Both the position numbers and the translations under genes were made by a program. The notes under the pieces were generated by a model, which was not told where the DNA came from, did not search any database, and saw nothing but the letters and a program-made list of their open reading frames with translations. A stretch of DNA of 11,649 nt. It comes from Ignavibacteria bacterium (GTDB taxonomy: Bacteria; Bacteroidota; Ignavibacteria; Tepidaquicellales; OLB5). This document shows, piece by piece, positions 1-6,752 of the stretch (position 1 is its first letter; each line of letters starts with the position of its first letter). Location: the NCBI GenBank assembly GCA_026417195.1, contig JAOADS010000056.1, positions 1 to 11,649 on the forward strand. Direction: 5' to 3'.

Positions 1-2
1 CT

Positions 3-443
3 TTTGCAATGCTGCCGTTCTGCGGCTACAATATGGGGGATTACTTTGCTCACTGGATTAAAATAGGTAAAGATCACGATAACTCAAAACTGCCGAAGAT
101 ATTTTATGTGAACTGGTTCAGGAAAGACAGTGATGGAAACTTTATCTGGCCCGGATTCGGTGAGAATATACGTGCGATCAAATGGGCTATTGAAAGAATA
201 GAAGGTAAAGAAAATTATATTGAAACTCCCATAGGCAGATTGCCGGATATAAATCAATTTGATTTATCCGGTCTCAACCTTGATAAAGAGGATCTGAAAG
301 AGTTATTTACAGTTGATAAAGAAAGAGGACTCCAAGAACTTGAGGAAATGAGGGAATATTTTAAAATATTCGGTGACAGGTTACCTAAAGAACTTCTGGA
401 TGAAATAGATGCTCAGGAGAAAAGATTCAGGGAGATGGGATGA
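3..443 (+). CDS. pckG: Phosphoenolpyruvate carboxykinase (GTP), C-terminal part
   Basis: This is the 3' end of GTP-dependent PEP carboxykinase, the cytoplasmic enzyme that interconverts oxaloacetate plus GTP with PEP, CO2 and GDP (gluconeogenesis/anaplerosis). The gene is cut by the left edge: the frame is open from base 3, and the ATG at 9 is internal, since family members read FAMLPFCGYN through this point. The guanine-binding aromatic set of the GTP class is visible in NWFRKDSDGNFIWPGFGEN. Its three Phe codons at 117, 141 and 156 have the 8- and 5-residue spacing of F517, F525 and F530 in animal PEPCK. The remaining tail (FGENIRAIKWAIERIEG, then an acidic helical C-terminus) matches the family's usual end, so only the N-terminal portion is missing. 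The TGA stop overlaps the next gene's ATG (ATGA at 440-443), implying co-transcription and coupled translation. I am very confident of the family and its nucleotide class. Confidence 0.96.
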   Translation, partial: FAMLPFCGYNMGDYFAHWIKIGKDHDNSKLPKIFYVNWFRKDSDGNFIWPGFGENIRAIKWAIERIEGKENYIETPIGRLPDINQFDLSGLNLDKEDLKELFTVDKERGLQELEEMREYFKIFGDRLPKELLDEIDAQEKRFREMG

Positions 444-1075
444 GTTTTTTTGGAGAGCAGGGTAATCAGATTTGTGCTGAGAATTGTAAAGATCTGAAAA
501 AGAAATTGTCTCGTCTGGATATTAACGTACCTTTACGTATAGAGGGCAGAAGTACAGAACACATTGAAAGACAAGATTTAGTTGACTTTATCTTAACTCT
601 TGAATCAGAGAATCTGATCCAATATCCTGTTTGTATTCAGAAAACTGAATCTCCTGATTTTCAAATTAAATTCGGAGATAAAGTAATCGGTTTAGAGCAT
701 TGCTTAGCAACAACAAGGGATAGAGAAGTAAGCCTGAGAGAATTAGAAACAATTGAAGATACATTCTCAATTGTTAATGGAGGAAGACCCTTGTTAGGTT
801 ATGAAATAGAAGAGACTTTTGCAGATATAATTATTGAGATATTAGAGAAGAAGAACAAAAAAGCGGAAAAATATAAAAAAGTTACTGAAAACTTGGAACT
901 ATTAATTTATTACAATAATTACCAATGTGGTCTATTAGACAATTTACATATTGCTTTGAAAATTTTAAAGGATAACTTAAATTTTAGTTTAAGTTTTAAC
1001 AAAGTTCATATTATAATCGGCAGTTTTTTGATATATGATGCTTTGGGGGATTTCAGAAAATTTAAGATTAAATAA
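440..1075 (+). CDS. Unknown 211-aa protein, possible PD-(D/E)XK-like fold
   Basis: I do not recognise this family with certainty. The ATG at 440 overlaps the pckG stop (ATGA) and has a good Shine-Dalgarno, GGGAG at 430-434, five bases upstream, so the start and expression look real. There is no signal peptide or membrane segment; it is probably cytoplasmic. Features seen: a helix with Glu at 40 and 43, then SPDFQIKFGDKVIGLEHC at about 71-88 with Asp73 and Glu86, then a Lys-rich helix (KKNKKAEKYKK, 137-147) leading into a hydrophobic strand LLIYYNN. The order E-helix, PD, G..IGLE, K-rich helix, LLIYY resembles PD-(D/E)XK nuclease-fold proteins, but the usual Lys after the second acid is His/Cys here (E-H-C), so catalysis is doubtful. 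The last third is notably AT-rich. It converges on nadE with a 1-bp gap. The nuclease-fold idea is inference; gene reality is fairly secure. Confidence 0.75.
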   Translation: MSFFGEQGNQICAENCKDLKKKLSRLDINVPLRIEGRSTEHIERQDLVDFILTLESENLIQYPVCIQKTESPDFQIKFGDKVIGLEHCLATTRDREVSLRELETIEDTFSIVNGGRPLLGYEIEETFADIIIEILEKKNKKAEKYKKVTENLELLIYYNNYQCGLLDNLHIALKILKDNLNFSLSFNKVHIIIGSFLIYDALGDFRKFKIK

Positions 1076-1076
1076 A

Positions 1077-1934
1077 TTACATTCCCCAATCTCTGTTGTA
1101 TCTGAAGTCTATATTCACTGTCCGGTTGGATATTTTAGCTATAAGCGGCGGGACTCTTTTGAACTGATTCTTCTGAATTAATTTTCTGATTCTCCGGATG
1201 AATGAAGGTCTGAAGCCGAGTTCAGTTAACTCATTGTCGCTGTATCTCTGATCAACCATGTAGTACAGCAAACGATCAACTTCCTTGTAAGTAAAACCAA
1301 GTTCTCCTTCATCTGTCTGTCCTTTCCAGAGATCAGCAGACGGTTTTTTATTTATGATTTCCTCTGGGCATCCTAAGTATTCTGCGAGTTTCCAGACCTG
1401 AGTTTTATACAAATCGCCTATAGGATTAATTGCATAGGCTGAGTCGCCGTATAATGTTGTGTAACCGAGAAGAATTTCTGTTTTATTACCTGTTCCAAGT
1501 ACAAGTGCCTTATGTTTAGCAGACTGATCATATAGTGATACCATCCTCATTCTTGCTATAATATTGCCTTTTCTTACCTTATTTTTTTCAATTTCCGGAT
1601 CAGTTTCTATCAAAGAGTCAACAGCTTTGGTGATATTTATGATAACACTTTTTATTTTAAGTTTTTCGGTAACTAACAGGGCATGTTTTATGCTATCCGG
1701 GCTGGAGGATTTATACGGCAGGAGAATACCTATTACATTTCTGTGACCAAGAGCTCTTGCGGCAAGGTAAGCTGATACTGTTGAGTCTATTCCACCTGAT
1801 AATCCTATTACAACTTTATTAAATCCGGTTTTAGTAACTTCATTGTAAATGAAATCAGCCAGAACGTCAACAACGCTCTGGCTTATAGTCTCTGATAAAC
1901 CTCTTTTTCTTTTTTCTATTAAGGGAATGAGGAT
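1077..1934 (-). CDS. nadE: NH3-dependent NAD synthetase, start codon not identifiable
   Basis: NadE amidates nicotinic acid adenine dinucleotide to NAD using ATP and ammonia, the last step of NAD synthesis in the cytoplasm. The frame encodes a short-form enzyme of about 283-285 residues without a glutaminase domain. The ATP pyrophosphatase loop SGGIDS lies at 1799-1782. It is followed by GTGNKTEILLGYTTLYGD and INPIGDLYKTQVWKLAEYLG, then by PSADLWKGQTDEGELGFTYKE; all are standard family blocks. The frame is open from 1934 (a TAA in this frame lies at 1937-1935) to the TAA at 1079-1077 with no internal stop. However, it has no ATG, GTG or TTG upstream of the TTG at 1613-1611, which lies after the ATP loop and cannot be the true start of a working enzyme. 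ATT at 1928-1926 or ATA at 1919-1917 are the only obvious rare-start options; an assembly error or a start-codon mutation are the alternatives. The boundary given is the open frame, not a proven start. It follows the 83-aa gene on the same strand. Confidence 0.9.
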   Translation of the reverse strand: MLIPLIEKRKRGLSETISQSVVDVLADFIYNEVTKTGFNKVVIGLSGGIDSTVSAYLAARALGHRNVIGILLPYKSSSPDSIKHALLVTEKLKIKSVIINITKAVDSLIETDPEIEKNKVRKGNIIARMRMVSLYDQSAKHKALVLGTGNKTEILLGYTTLYGDSAYAINPIGDLYKTQVWKLAEYLGCPEEIINKKPSADLWKGQTDEGELGFTYKEVDRLLYYMVDQRYSDNELTELGFRPSFIRRIRKLIQKNQFKRVPPLIAKISNRTVNIDFRYNRDWGM

Positions 1935-1959
1935 TTACGTTAATTTTATCGGGATGGAA

Positions 1960-2211
1960 TTATTTTTTGGACACCTGATATACTATCTTTCTTATAGTGT
2001 CAAACTGTAGGTAAGGAAACATCTCCTGAATTTTGTCTATAGCTTCCCCGGCGCTCATTTCTCTCCTCATATCTTTATACATCTGTCTGATTTTATAATC
2101 ACGTATAGCTTTTTCATCTAATAACTTGTATTTTTTCAAGTTGTTATAAGTTTCATCGTCTATCAGTTCACTTAATGGATTATCACTCTTTGGCTTGACT
2201 GTGGGTTTCAT
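1960..2211 (-). CDS. Small putative helix-turn-helix protein, 83 aa
   Basis: No named family is recognised. The ATG at 2211-2209 is preceded by a near-perfect ribosome binding site (GGGAGGA, 2224-2218) six bases away, so this short gene is well supported. The protein is charged and helical, without signal or membrane segments. Residues 53-79 (SAGEAIDKIQEMF, then LQFDTIRKIVYQ) have the look of a helix-turn-helix. A first helix is followed by a turn, then by an 'S/T-x-x-T-[IV]-[RK]-K-I-[VI]-Y' type recognition helix, as in small regulators and terminase- or recombinase-like DNA-binding modules. The gene lies just upstream of nadE (stop at 1962-1960, NadE frame opening at 1934) and probably shares its transcript. 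A DNA-binding role is inferred from the pattern only. A regulator of its own operon would fit the position, but nothing in the sequence proves this. Confidence 0.75.
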   Translation of the reverse strand: MKPTVKPKSDNPLSELIDDETYNNLKKYKLLDEKAIRDYKIRQMYKDMRREMSAGEAIDKIQEMFPYLQFDTIRKIVYQVSKK

Positions 2212-2217
2212 TATTTA

Positions 2218-2224
2218 TCCTCCC
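2218..2224 (-). promoter_or_regulatory. Strong Shine-Dalgarno for the 83-aa gene
   Basis: The minus strand reads GGGAGGA six bases before the ATG at 2211-2209. It is the strongest ribosome binding site on the minus strand and decides the start of the 83-aa gene. Just upstream the strand reads GTCC-N5-GGAC, a short inverted repeat too weak to interpret. Confidence 0.75.
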
Positions 2225-2289
2225 GTCCACAAGGGACAATTAATTTATTAATGATTTACTATTTTTGGAAATTATTGATTTACAAATTA

Positions 2290-2321
2290 CAAATATAATT
2301 AAAAATCAATATAAAAATCAA
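2290..2321 (-). promoter_or_regulatory. Candidate promoter for the 83-aa gene/nadE unit
   Basis: On the minus strand, TTGATT (2321-2316) is separated by 18 bases from TATATT (2297-2292), and the latter extends to TATATTTG (2297-2290). That is a plausible sigma-70 pair and also an exact match to the Bacteroidota -7 consensus TAnnTTTG, with CTTG near the expected -33 position. Initiation here would give a leader of about 70 bases before the ATG at 2211. The region is so AT-rich that chance matches are likely, so this is a candidate only. Confidence 0.4.
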
Positions 2322-2656
2322 GCAATCTAAGAATTTAAACTGTATAACCTATAATTAACTTTAAAGTTTAATATCATAATGGATAACATAGTTTTGAAGG
2401 ATAATTGTTTCAGAATGGAAAATGTATAAAAAATCAACCAGACTTGCAATAAGTGGAAATTTTGTCTATTTTTACAAAAATGATTTAAGGTTTGCTCAAA
2501 GTCGGTTATTACTTGAGTTTTTCATTATTTGTAATAAGTTTAGTTTTACTGGTTTTTTCTGTTCTTGTTTCTTTTTTAGCTTTTTTTTTCTGGTCTTTCA
2601 CTGAATTTTTAGGATTAGTTTTCCTGGAAATTTTATGAAGGCTTATCTGAAATAAA

Positions 2657-4021
2657 ATGAAATATTATCTTTTTTTAATTCAGCTGTGGATTCTGATTTT
2701 CATTTCTCTGGCAGGGTGCAGACAGGGTGAATCAGTGAATGAGCCACCACCTCCCCAAGCATTTCCCTTATTTTCCAAGACTTTCGGAACTTCAAGATCA
2801 GAGCTTGTAACATCAGCCGTTAAATTAAACGATGGTTCAGTAATATTAACCGGTTTTACCATTGAGTCTGCATTTGGTGACAATGATATTTTTGTTGTGA
2901 AATTTAATGCATCCGGTGATTTGTTATGGGCAAAACTATATGGCGGAACGGGAAATGATCTTGTATTTTCATCTGATCTTTGCTTTGACGGGGGAATAAT
3001 AATGGGAGGTGCTACAAATTCATATAGCGGGAACTTTGACCCTCTGGTTATAAAACTTGATCAGGAAGGAAATATTCAATGGAACCGGTATTATGCCTGG
3101 CAACAGGATGATTACGGAATAAATATAATTCAGACCAGTGACTACGGTTACATAATGACTGGTTATACACGTTCATACGGTCAGGGGGAAAATGATGTTT
3201 TTTGTCTTAAGCTTAACCAGACAGGCGGGGTGATGTTTGCAAGGTGCTACGGGGGTCCCTTGAACGACTACGGTAATGTTATCAGGGAAATCACCTTTAA
3301 CCAGAGTTACATTATCGGAGGATATACTTTCTCCTACGGTGTATTCGGTGATGCTTATGTCATAAAGCTTTACGGTGACGGAAACGCTGAATGGGCAAGA
3401 GCATACGGAGCAGGGGGGCTTGATGCTATTTCAGATATGATAGTCAACAACTATACCAATACATATACTGCATTGGGAAGTTCCACTTCAATATCTTTTG
3501 CAGATGAAGATGCTTTAATTATGGACATAAATACAAGTGCAAATCTTAATTGGGTTAAAATTTATCAGGGTTCAGCTAATCAGCCTGATTTGTTCTCATC
3601 TATTCTGCCTACACAGGAAGGATTGATCGTGACAGGTGCAGTTGGTAATTTATCTTCACGGGATATTATTATTGCCAGAATGGATTACTTCGGGAATGTG
3701 ATTTCATCATCTGTGATCGGAGGGAGCGGAGAAGAAACAGCGGTGAAGATACTACCAATGACTACAGGAGGATTTTGTGTTGCAGGCATTACTTCTTCTT
3801 ACGGAGCCGGAGATAATGATATTTACATAACAAGGTTCAGAAATGACGGAACATATTGCGGTCAGTCAAGTAACGTTAACTTGACGGGTCTTTCTCAGGT
3901 TTTTAATGTTATTGAGCCAAAGCAGAATGTTTTTCTCATTAACAATTATTTTCTCAACATAGCTCAGATAGGCATAGCCGTTTTTAACATATACTCCAAT
4001 ACTATTTGCATCTCAGAATAG
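2657..4021 (+). CDS. Beta-propeller-like repeat lipoprotein, 454 aa
   Basis: This is a predicted exported lipoprotein. The N-terminus has one Lys, a hydrophobic stretch and a clear lipobox L18-A19-G20-C21, so Cys21 would be lipidated by Lgt/Lsp, followed by a Pro-rich linker (PPPPQAF). From about residue 42 to 400 there are roughly seven repeats of about 50 residues. Each carries a block like W-A-[KR]-x-Y-G-G (for example LLWAKLYGG, AEWARAYG), a GG-[YF]-[IV]-[IV]-x-G-[YF]-[TS] strand pair, and a [DN]-x-[DF]-[IV]-[FY]-[VI]-x-[KR]-[FL] strand. This resembles the 'GTSGSD/GGY.V.G.T.S.G.GD.D..V.K.D..G...W' repeats found in many Bacteroidota and Ignavibacteria surface proteins and predicted to form seven-bladed propellers. 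The ATG has no Shine-Dalgarno but an A-rich leader. It heads a tight operon; the next gene starts 10 bases after the stop. Ligand and function are unknown; binding or scaffolding at the envelope is inference. Confidence 0.85.
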   Translation: MKYYLFLIQLWILIFISLAGCRQGESVNEPPPPQAFPLFSKTFGTSRSELVTSAVKLNDGSVILTGFTIESAFGDNDIFVVKFNASGDLLWAKLYGGTGNDLVFSSDLCFDGGIIMGGATNSYSGNFDPLVIKLDQEGNIQWNRYYAWQQDDYGINIIQTSDYGYIMTGYTRSYGQGENDVFCLKLNQTGGVMFARCYGGPLNDYGNVIREITFNQSYIIGGYTFSYGVFGDAYVIKLYGDGNAEWARAYGAGGLDAISDMIVNNYTNTYTALGSSTSISFADEDALIMDINTSANLNWVKIYQGSANQPDLFSSILPTQEGLIVTGAVGNLSSRDIIIARMDYFGNVISSSVIGGSGEETAVKILPMTTGGFCVAGITSSYGAGDNDIYITRFRNDGTYCGQSSNVNLTGLSQVFNVIEPKQNVFLINNYFLNIAQIGIAVFNIYSNTICISE

Positions 4022-4031
4022 GCAGGTATAT

Positions 4032-4769
4032 TTGAAGGTTCCCACTTACAGTAAATTCGGTCTCACTAAAGCTCAGATAGAGCTTAGGGAAAGCAGAGAT
4101 AAAAAAATCTCAGATATTCTTACTCATCATCTAACTATAATCATAGGTTCAGCTTTCGGAATATTTGTTTACATTCTCAACTATGCTAAAATAGAACCTT
4201 CTAACTTTTTTCAAATGCTTGTTCAGATTTTTCTGTTTGCAAGTATAGGTATTTTGTGCGTTGGAATACCAGCCGTATTATTCAAAATTGCTGAGATATT
4301 CTATTTTAAGTTTATAAGAGAAAGAAGTGACGAACATAAGTTAATTCAAAAATACAATCAACAAAGGGAAATTTTTGATTTCTGGAAAATAAGAAGAGAT
4401 TACAGTTTCTGGAAAATACTTGACGGACTTAGTTTCCAGAAAGAAGTTGTGAATATATACCTGCACAACGGATATGAAATTAAAAAGCATTCACAGAACG
4501 AAAATAATACTGATGATGTTCTTCTTGAGAAAAACGGGGAATGCATATATCTTTCTTTCAATACTAAAGCCCTTGAAGTAAATGATGTTAAACAGGTTGA
4601 TGAAAGGTTGAAGTCTAAAGAGTTATCCACAGGGCAAAAGTTGATTATAATTTCTCAGAAAGGTTTTTCCAAAAAGATAATGGAATATATGAGAAGTAAG
4701 GGAGTTGAAGCCTTGGATATAAATGGTTTGATAAAACTTGTAAGAAATGTAAACTCTGCAACACAATAG
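4032..4769 (+). CDS. Two-TM protein with Mrr-like restriction-endonuclease domain
   Basis: This is a 245-aa membrane protein. Residues about 34-54 and 63-90 are hydrophobic helices, preceded by a charged N-terminal tail and followed by a basic linker (KFIRERSDEHK). Residues about 126-240 resemble the Mrr_cat (restriction endonuclease type IV-like) fold. It opens with FWKILDGLSFQKEVVNIYLHNGYE, matching the family's W..L.G..FE..V...L...GY. It continues with TDDVLLEKNG at the motif-I Asp position (D161/D162), CIYLSFNTK where most members have V-Q-C-K, and ends with KLIIISQKGFSKKIMEYMRS and LDINGL, like the family's closing strand-helix-strand. Lys179 is kept, but the Q/E two residues before it is Asn, so activity is uncertain. 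The start is TTG, the only start giving the full N-tail, with a weak AGG upstream. There are 10-base gaps on both sides, to the lipoprotein and to pyk. The fold call is good; the role is not known. Confidence 0.8.
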   Translation: MKVPTYSKFGLTKAQIELRESRDKKISDILTHHLTIIIGSAFGIFVYILNYAKIEPSNFFQMLVQIFLFASIGILCVGIPAVLFKIAEIFYFKFIRERSDEHKLIQKYNQQREIFDFWKIRRDYSFWKILDGLSFQKEVVNIYLHNGYEIKKHSQNENNTDDVLLEKNGECIYLSFNTKALEVNDVKQVDERLKSKELSTGQKLIIISQKGFSKKIMEYMRSKGVEALDINGLIKLVRNVNSATQ

Positions 4770-4779
4770 TTCCTCTTGC

Positions 4780-6204
4780 TTGAAAAACCAGACTAAATTT
4801 AAAAATACAAAAATACTTGCTACAATCGGGCCAGCCACAGATACTAAGGAGAAAATTATCAAACTTATAGAGGCTGGCATAGATGGTGTAAGACTTAATT
4901 TTTCGCATGGCAGTTATGATTATTATGACGGTGTTTTTAAGAATATAAATGATGCCTGTGTTGCCACGAGCGAGCCTATAGCAATTCTCATTGATCTTCA
5001 GGGGCCTAAAATAAGAGTAGGTGATCTTGAGTTCCCTGAAATAGAGCTTTTTGACAATGATTTGCTCGAGATAACAAATGAACCTGTTCTGGGGAATAAA
5101 CAACGCATATCAACTTCATACAGATTTCTTACTCAGGATGTCAAAGCGGGCGATCACATTTACATTGATGATGGTCTTGTCAAGCTTATAGTAATATCCA
5201 AAACTGATAGTTCTCTTCAGGCTTTGGTTTTAGAAGGTGGCGTTATTAGACCGAGAAAAGGTATGAACTTCCCTGATAGTGAGTTAAGCCTGTCTGCTCT
5301 GACTGAAAAAGATCGTCTTGATCTGGATTTTGCTCTTAATCACAGGGTGGATTTTATAGCATTGTCATTTGTAAGGAGAGCCGCAGATATTTTGCATCTT
5401 AAAAATTATGTTGCAGATAAGGGTTTTAACAAAATGCTTATTGCCAAGATTGAAAAACCTGAGGCTGTAAAAAACTTTGATGAGATCCTTGAAGTGTCTG
5501 ACGGTATTATGATCGCGAGGGGAGATCTTGGAGTTGAAATGCCTCCTCAGGAGGTTCCGGTGATTCAGAAAAGCATAATCCGTAAATGTAACAGAGCCGG
5601 GAAGATGGTAATTACAGCAACTCAGATGCTGGAATCAATGATTCATAATCCTGTTCCTACCAGAGCAGAAACTTCAGATGTGGCAAATGCTGTATGGGAC
5701 GGTACTGATGTTGTTATGCTTAGCGGCGAAACTTCAGTAGGAGAATATCCTGTTGAGACGGTTAAAATGATGTATAACATACTTACGGAAACAGAATTAA
5801 ATATGGATCTGGTGAAAGTTGACAGGATGGATCTTTCTGCTGGAAATGTTTTTGATTCTGTGGGGAGTGCATTAGCAAATATGGCAGTGCAGCTGAAAAC
5901 AGGAGCTGTTGTTTCTTTCACGCGAAAAGGTCGAATGGCAAGGGCAATGTCAAGATTCAGACCTTCAACAAAAATAGTTGCAATGAGTGACAGTTTTGAA
6001 GTGATGAATGTATTAAGACTTATGTGGGGAATAATTCCGATCTATTTTGAAGACATGCCTGATGAATCAGAGGCGATAAATAAGGCAATTGAAATACTTA
6101 AAGAAAAAGGAATTGTTTATGAAGGTCAGACTGTAATTTTTACCTCTGGTGCACCTGTTGAAGAAAAAGATAAAGATATCTGGATAAGGTTTAAACAGGC
6201 TTGA
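4780..6204 (+). CDS. pyk: Pyruvate kinase, 474 aa
   Basis: Pyruvate kinase converts PEP and ADP to pyruvate and ATP, the last step of glycolysis, in the cytoplasm as a tetramer. The full family length is present. The N-terminal barrel strand TKILATIGPAT (9-20) leads to VRLNFSHGS (37-45). The B-domain lid lies near 72-165. The catalytic Lys is in IAKIEKPEA (Lys223, Glu225). The Mg/PEP site MIARGDLGVEM (244-254) is followed by TATQMLESM (279-287) and RAETSDVANA, and an A/C-domain tail ends at 474. The stretch DLQGPKIRV (72-80) has Leu, Gln, Lys and Val at the positions equivalent to 113, 114, 117 and 120 of muscle PK, the set described for K+-independent enzymes. The start is TTG at 4780; the next ATG is deep inside the barrel, so TTG is required. 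No Shine-Dalgarno is seen. The stop TGA overlaps the TTG of the next gene (TTGA). Confidence 0.97.
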   Translation: MKNQTKFKNTKILATIGPATDTKEKIIKLIEAGIDGVRLNFSHGSYDYYDGVFKNINDACVATSEPIAILIDLQGPKIRVGDLEFPEIELFDNDLLEITNEPVLGNKQRISTSYRFLTQDVKAGDHIYIDDGLVKLIVISKTDSSLQALVLEGGVIRPRKGMNFPDSELSLSALTEKDRLDLDFALNHRVDFIALSFVRRAADILHLKNYVADKGFNKMLIAKIEKPEAVKNFDEILEVSDGIMIARGDLGVEMPPQEVPVIQKSIIRKCNRAGKMVITATQMLESMIHNPVPTRAETSDVANAVWDGTDVVMLSGETSVGEYPVETVKMMYNILTETELNMDLVKVDRMDLSAGNVFDSVGSALANMAVQLKTGAVVSFTRKGRMARAMSRFRPSTKIVAMSDSFEVMNVLRLMWGIIPIYFEDMPDESEAINKAIEILKEKGIVYEGQTVIFTSGAPVEEKDKDIWIRFKQA

Positions 6205-6635
6205 GAACCGAGCTAAATCTCAAATTTATTCTTAAGGCAACTTTTGTATTTATAATTTATACATTTCTTAGTTTCCTCTGGCATAATAATATATTTCCTT
6301 ATGTTTACTTTAACTCAATCGGCTTAGCAGATATATCAGATCAGAATATCTGGGCTATGAATTTTGCAAATGCTCTGCTTGTTTATGGATTGGTTTATTT
6401 TACAATGAAGATAAATTATAGTTCATTTCTGATTTGTTTTAAACATACATTGTTTTATCTGATATCAGCTTATGGTTTCTTTTCGTTTATGAATTATGGT
6501 ATTATAAGGGATTTTCCGTTGGAAATTTTAATATTTGAATTGCTATGGATTATTTCATCGGGCACGATATTATCAGTACTGTTTTACTTAACTGGTACGA
6601 TTTACAGAGTTGATAATGATTATTCTGAAGCATAA
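6201..6635 (+). CDS. Four-TM membrane protein, unknown, 144 aa
   Basis: This small integral membrane protein has four hydrophobic helices at about residues 9-27, 53-69, 74-97 and 106-134, short loops, and an acidic C-tail (VDNDYSEA). The layout, with N-A-x-x-x-Y-G-L-V-Y-F in TM2 and F-E-L-L-W-x-I-x-S-G-T-[IV]-L-S in TM4, is loosely like small bacterial DUF-type membrane proteins of the DUF2177/DUF1761 kind, but I cannot confirm membership. The TTG start at 6201 overlaps the pyk stop (TTGA); the first downstream ATG would remove TM1. Translational coupling to pyk is therefore likely. It ends the 2657-6635 gene run, with 117 bases before uppS. Gene reality is good; function is unknown. Confidence 0.75.
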   Translation: MRTELNLKFILKATFVFIIYTFLSFLWHNNIFPYVYFNSIGLADISDQNIWAMNFANALLVYGLVYFTMKINYSSFLICFKHTLFYLISAYGFFSFMNYGIIRDFPLEILIFELLWIISSGTILSVLFYLTGTIYRVDNDYSEA

Positions 6636-6752
6636 AGCGTTACTGCGATTATTCAAAACAGTTTATCAATTGTATTTTTATACATTATGAGCTAAATTGC
6701 TTAATATAAATATGCTAACAGGGTTTAATCCCTTAATTTTTCAAAATTTCAG

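Larger units (their letters stand above)
2212..2656. other. 445-bp divergent intergenic region, very AT-rich
   Basis: This separates the minus-strand 83-aa gene/nadE unit from the plus-strand lipoprotein operon. It holds the minus-strand candidate promoter at 2321-2290 and, on the plus strand, a weaker possible pair: TTTG at 2461 and TTTAAGGTTTG ending at 2494, which would leave a leader of roughly 155 bases. From about 2515 to 2600 the plus strand is rich in T runs. I see no RNA gene, riboswitch, rho-independent terminator, insertion sequence or CRISPR repeat. The plus-strand frame at 2422-2604 ends in a Phe-rich tail produced by the T runs and does not look like a protein. Confidence 0.6.

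Noticed and set aside
1043..1089. Inverted repeat TTGGGG...CCCCAA spanning the convergent gene ends
   Set aside because: Six-bp arms with a 35-base loop, both arms inside coding sequence and no T tract; not a convincing terminator.
1564..1746. 60-codon plus-strand frame across nadE
   Set aside because: Lies opposite the clearly conserved NadE frame; shadow only.
2422..2604. 60-codon plus-strand frame ending in a Phe-rich stretch
   Set aside because: Produced by T runs; low-complexity Phe tail, no ribosome binding site, no family resemblance.
4645..5103. 152-codon minus-strand frame across the Mrr-like gene end and pyk start
   Set aside because: Opposes pyk's conserved N-terminal barrel and has no recognisable protein features.
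6670..6698. TTGTAT-N17-TAAATT as a possible uppS promoter
   Set aside because: Only 4/6 matches at the -10 box in an AT-rich spacer; not strong enough to list, though a promoter somewhere in 6636-6752 is plausible.
6720..6733. AGGG-N6-CCCT inverted repeat before uppS
   Set aside because: Only a four-bp stem and too close to the uppS start to be a terminator; probably chance.
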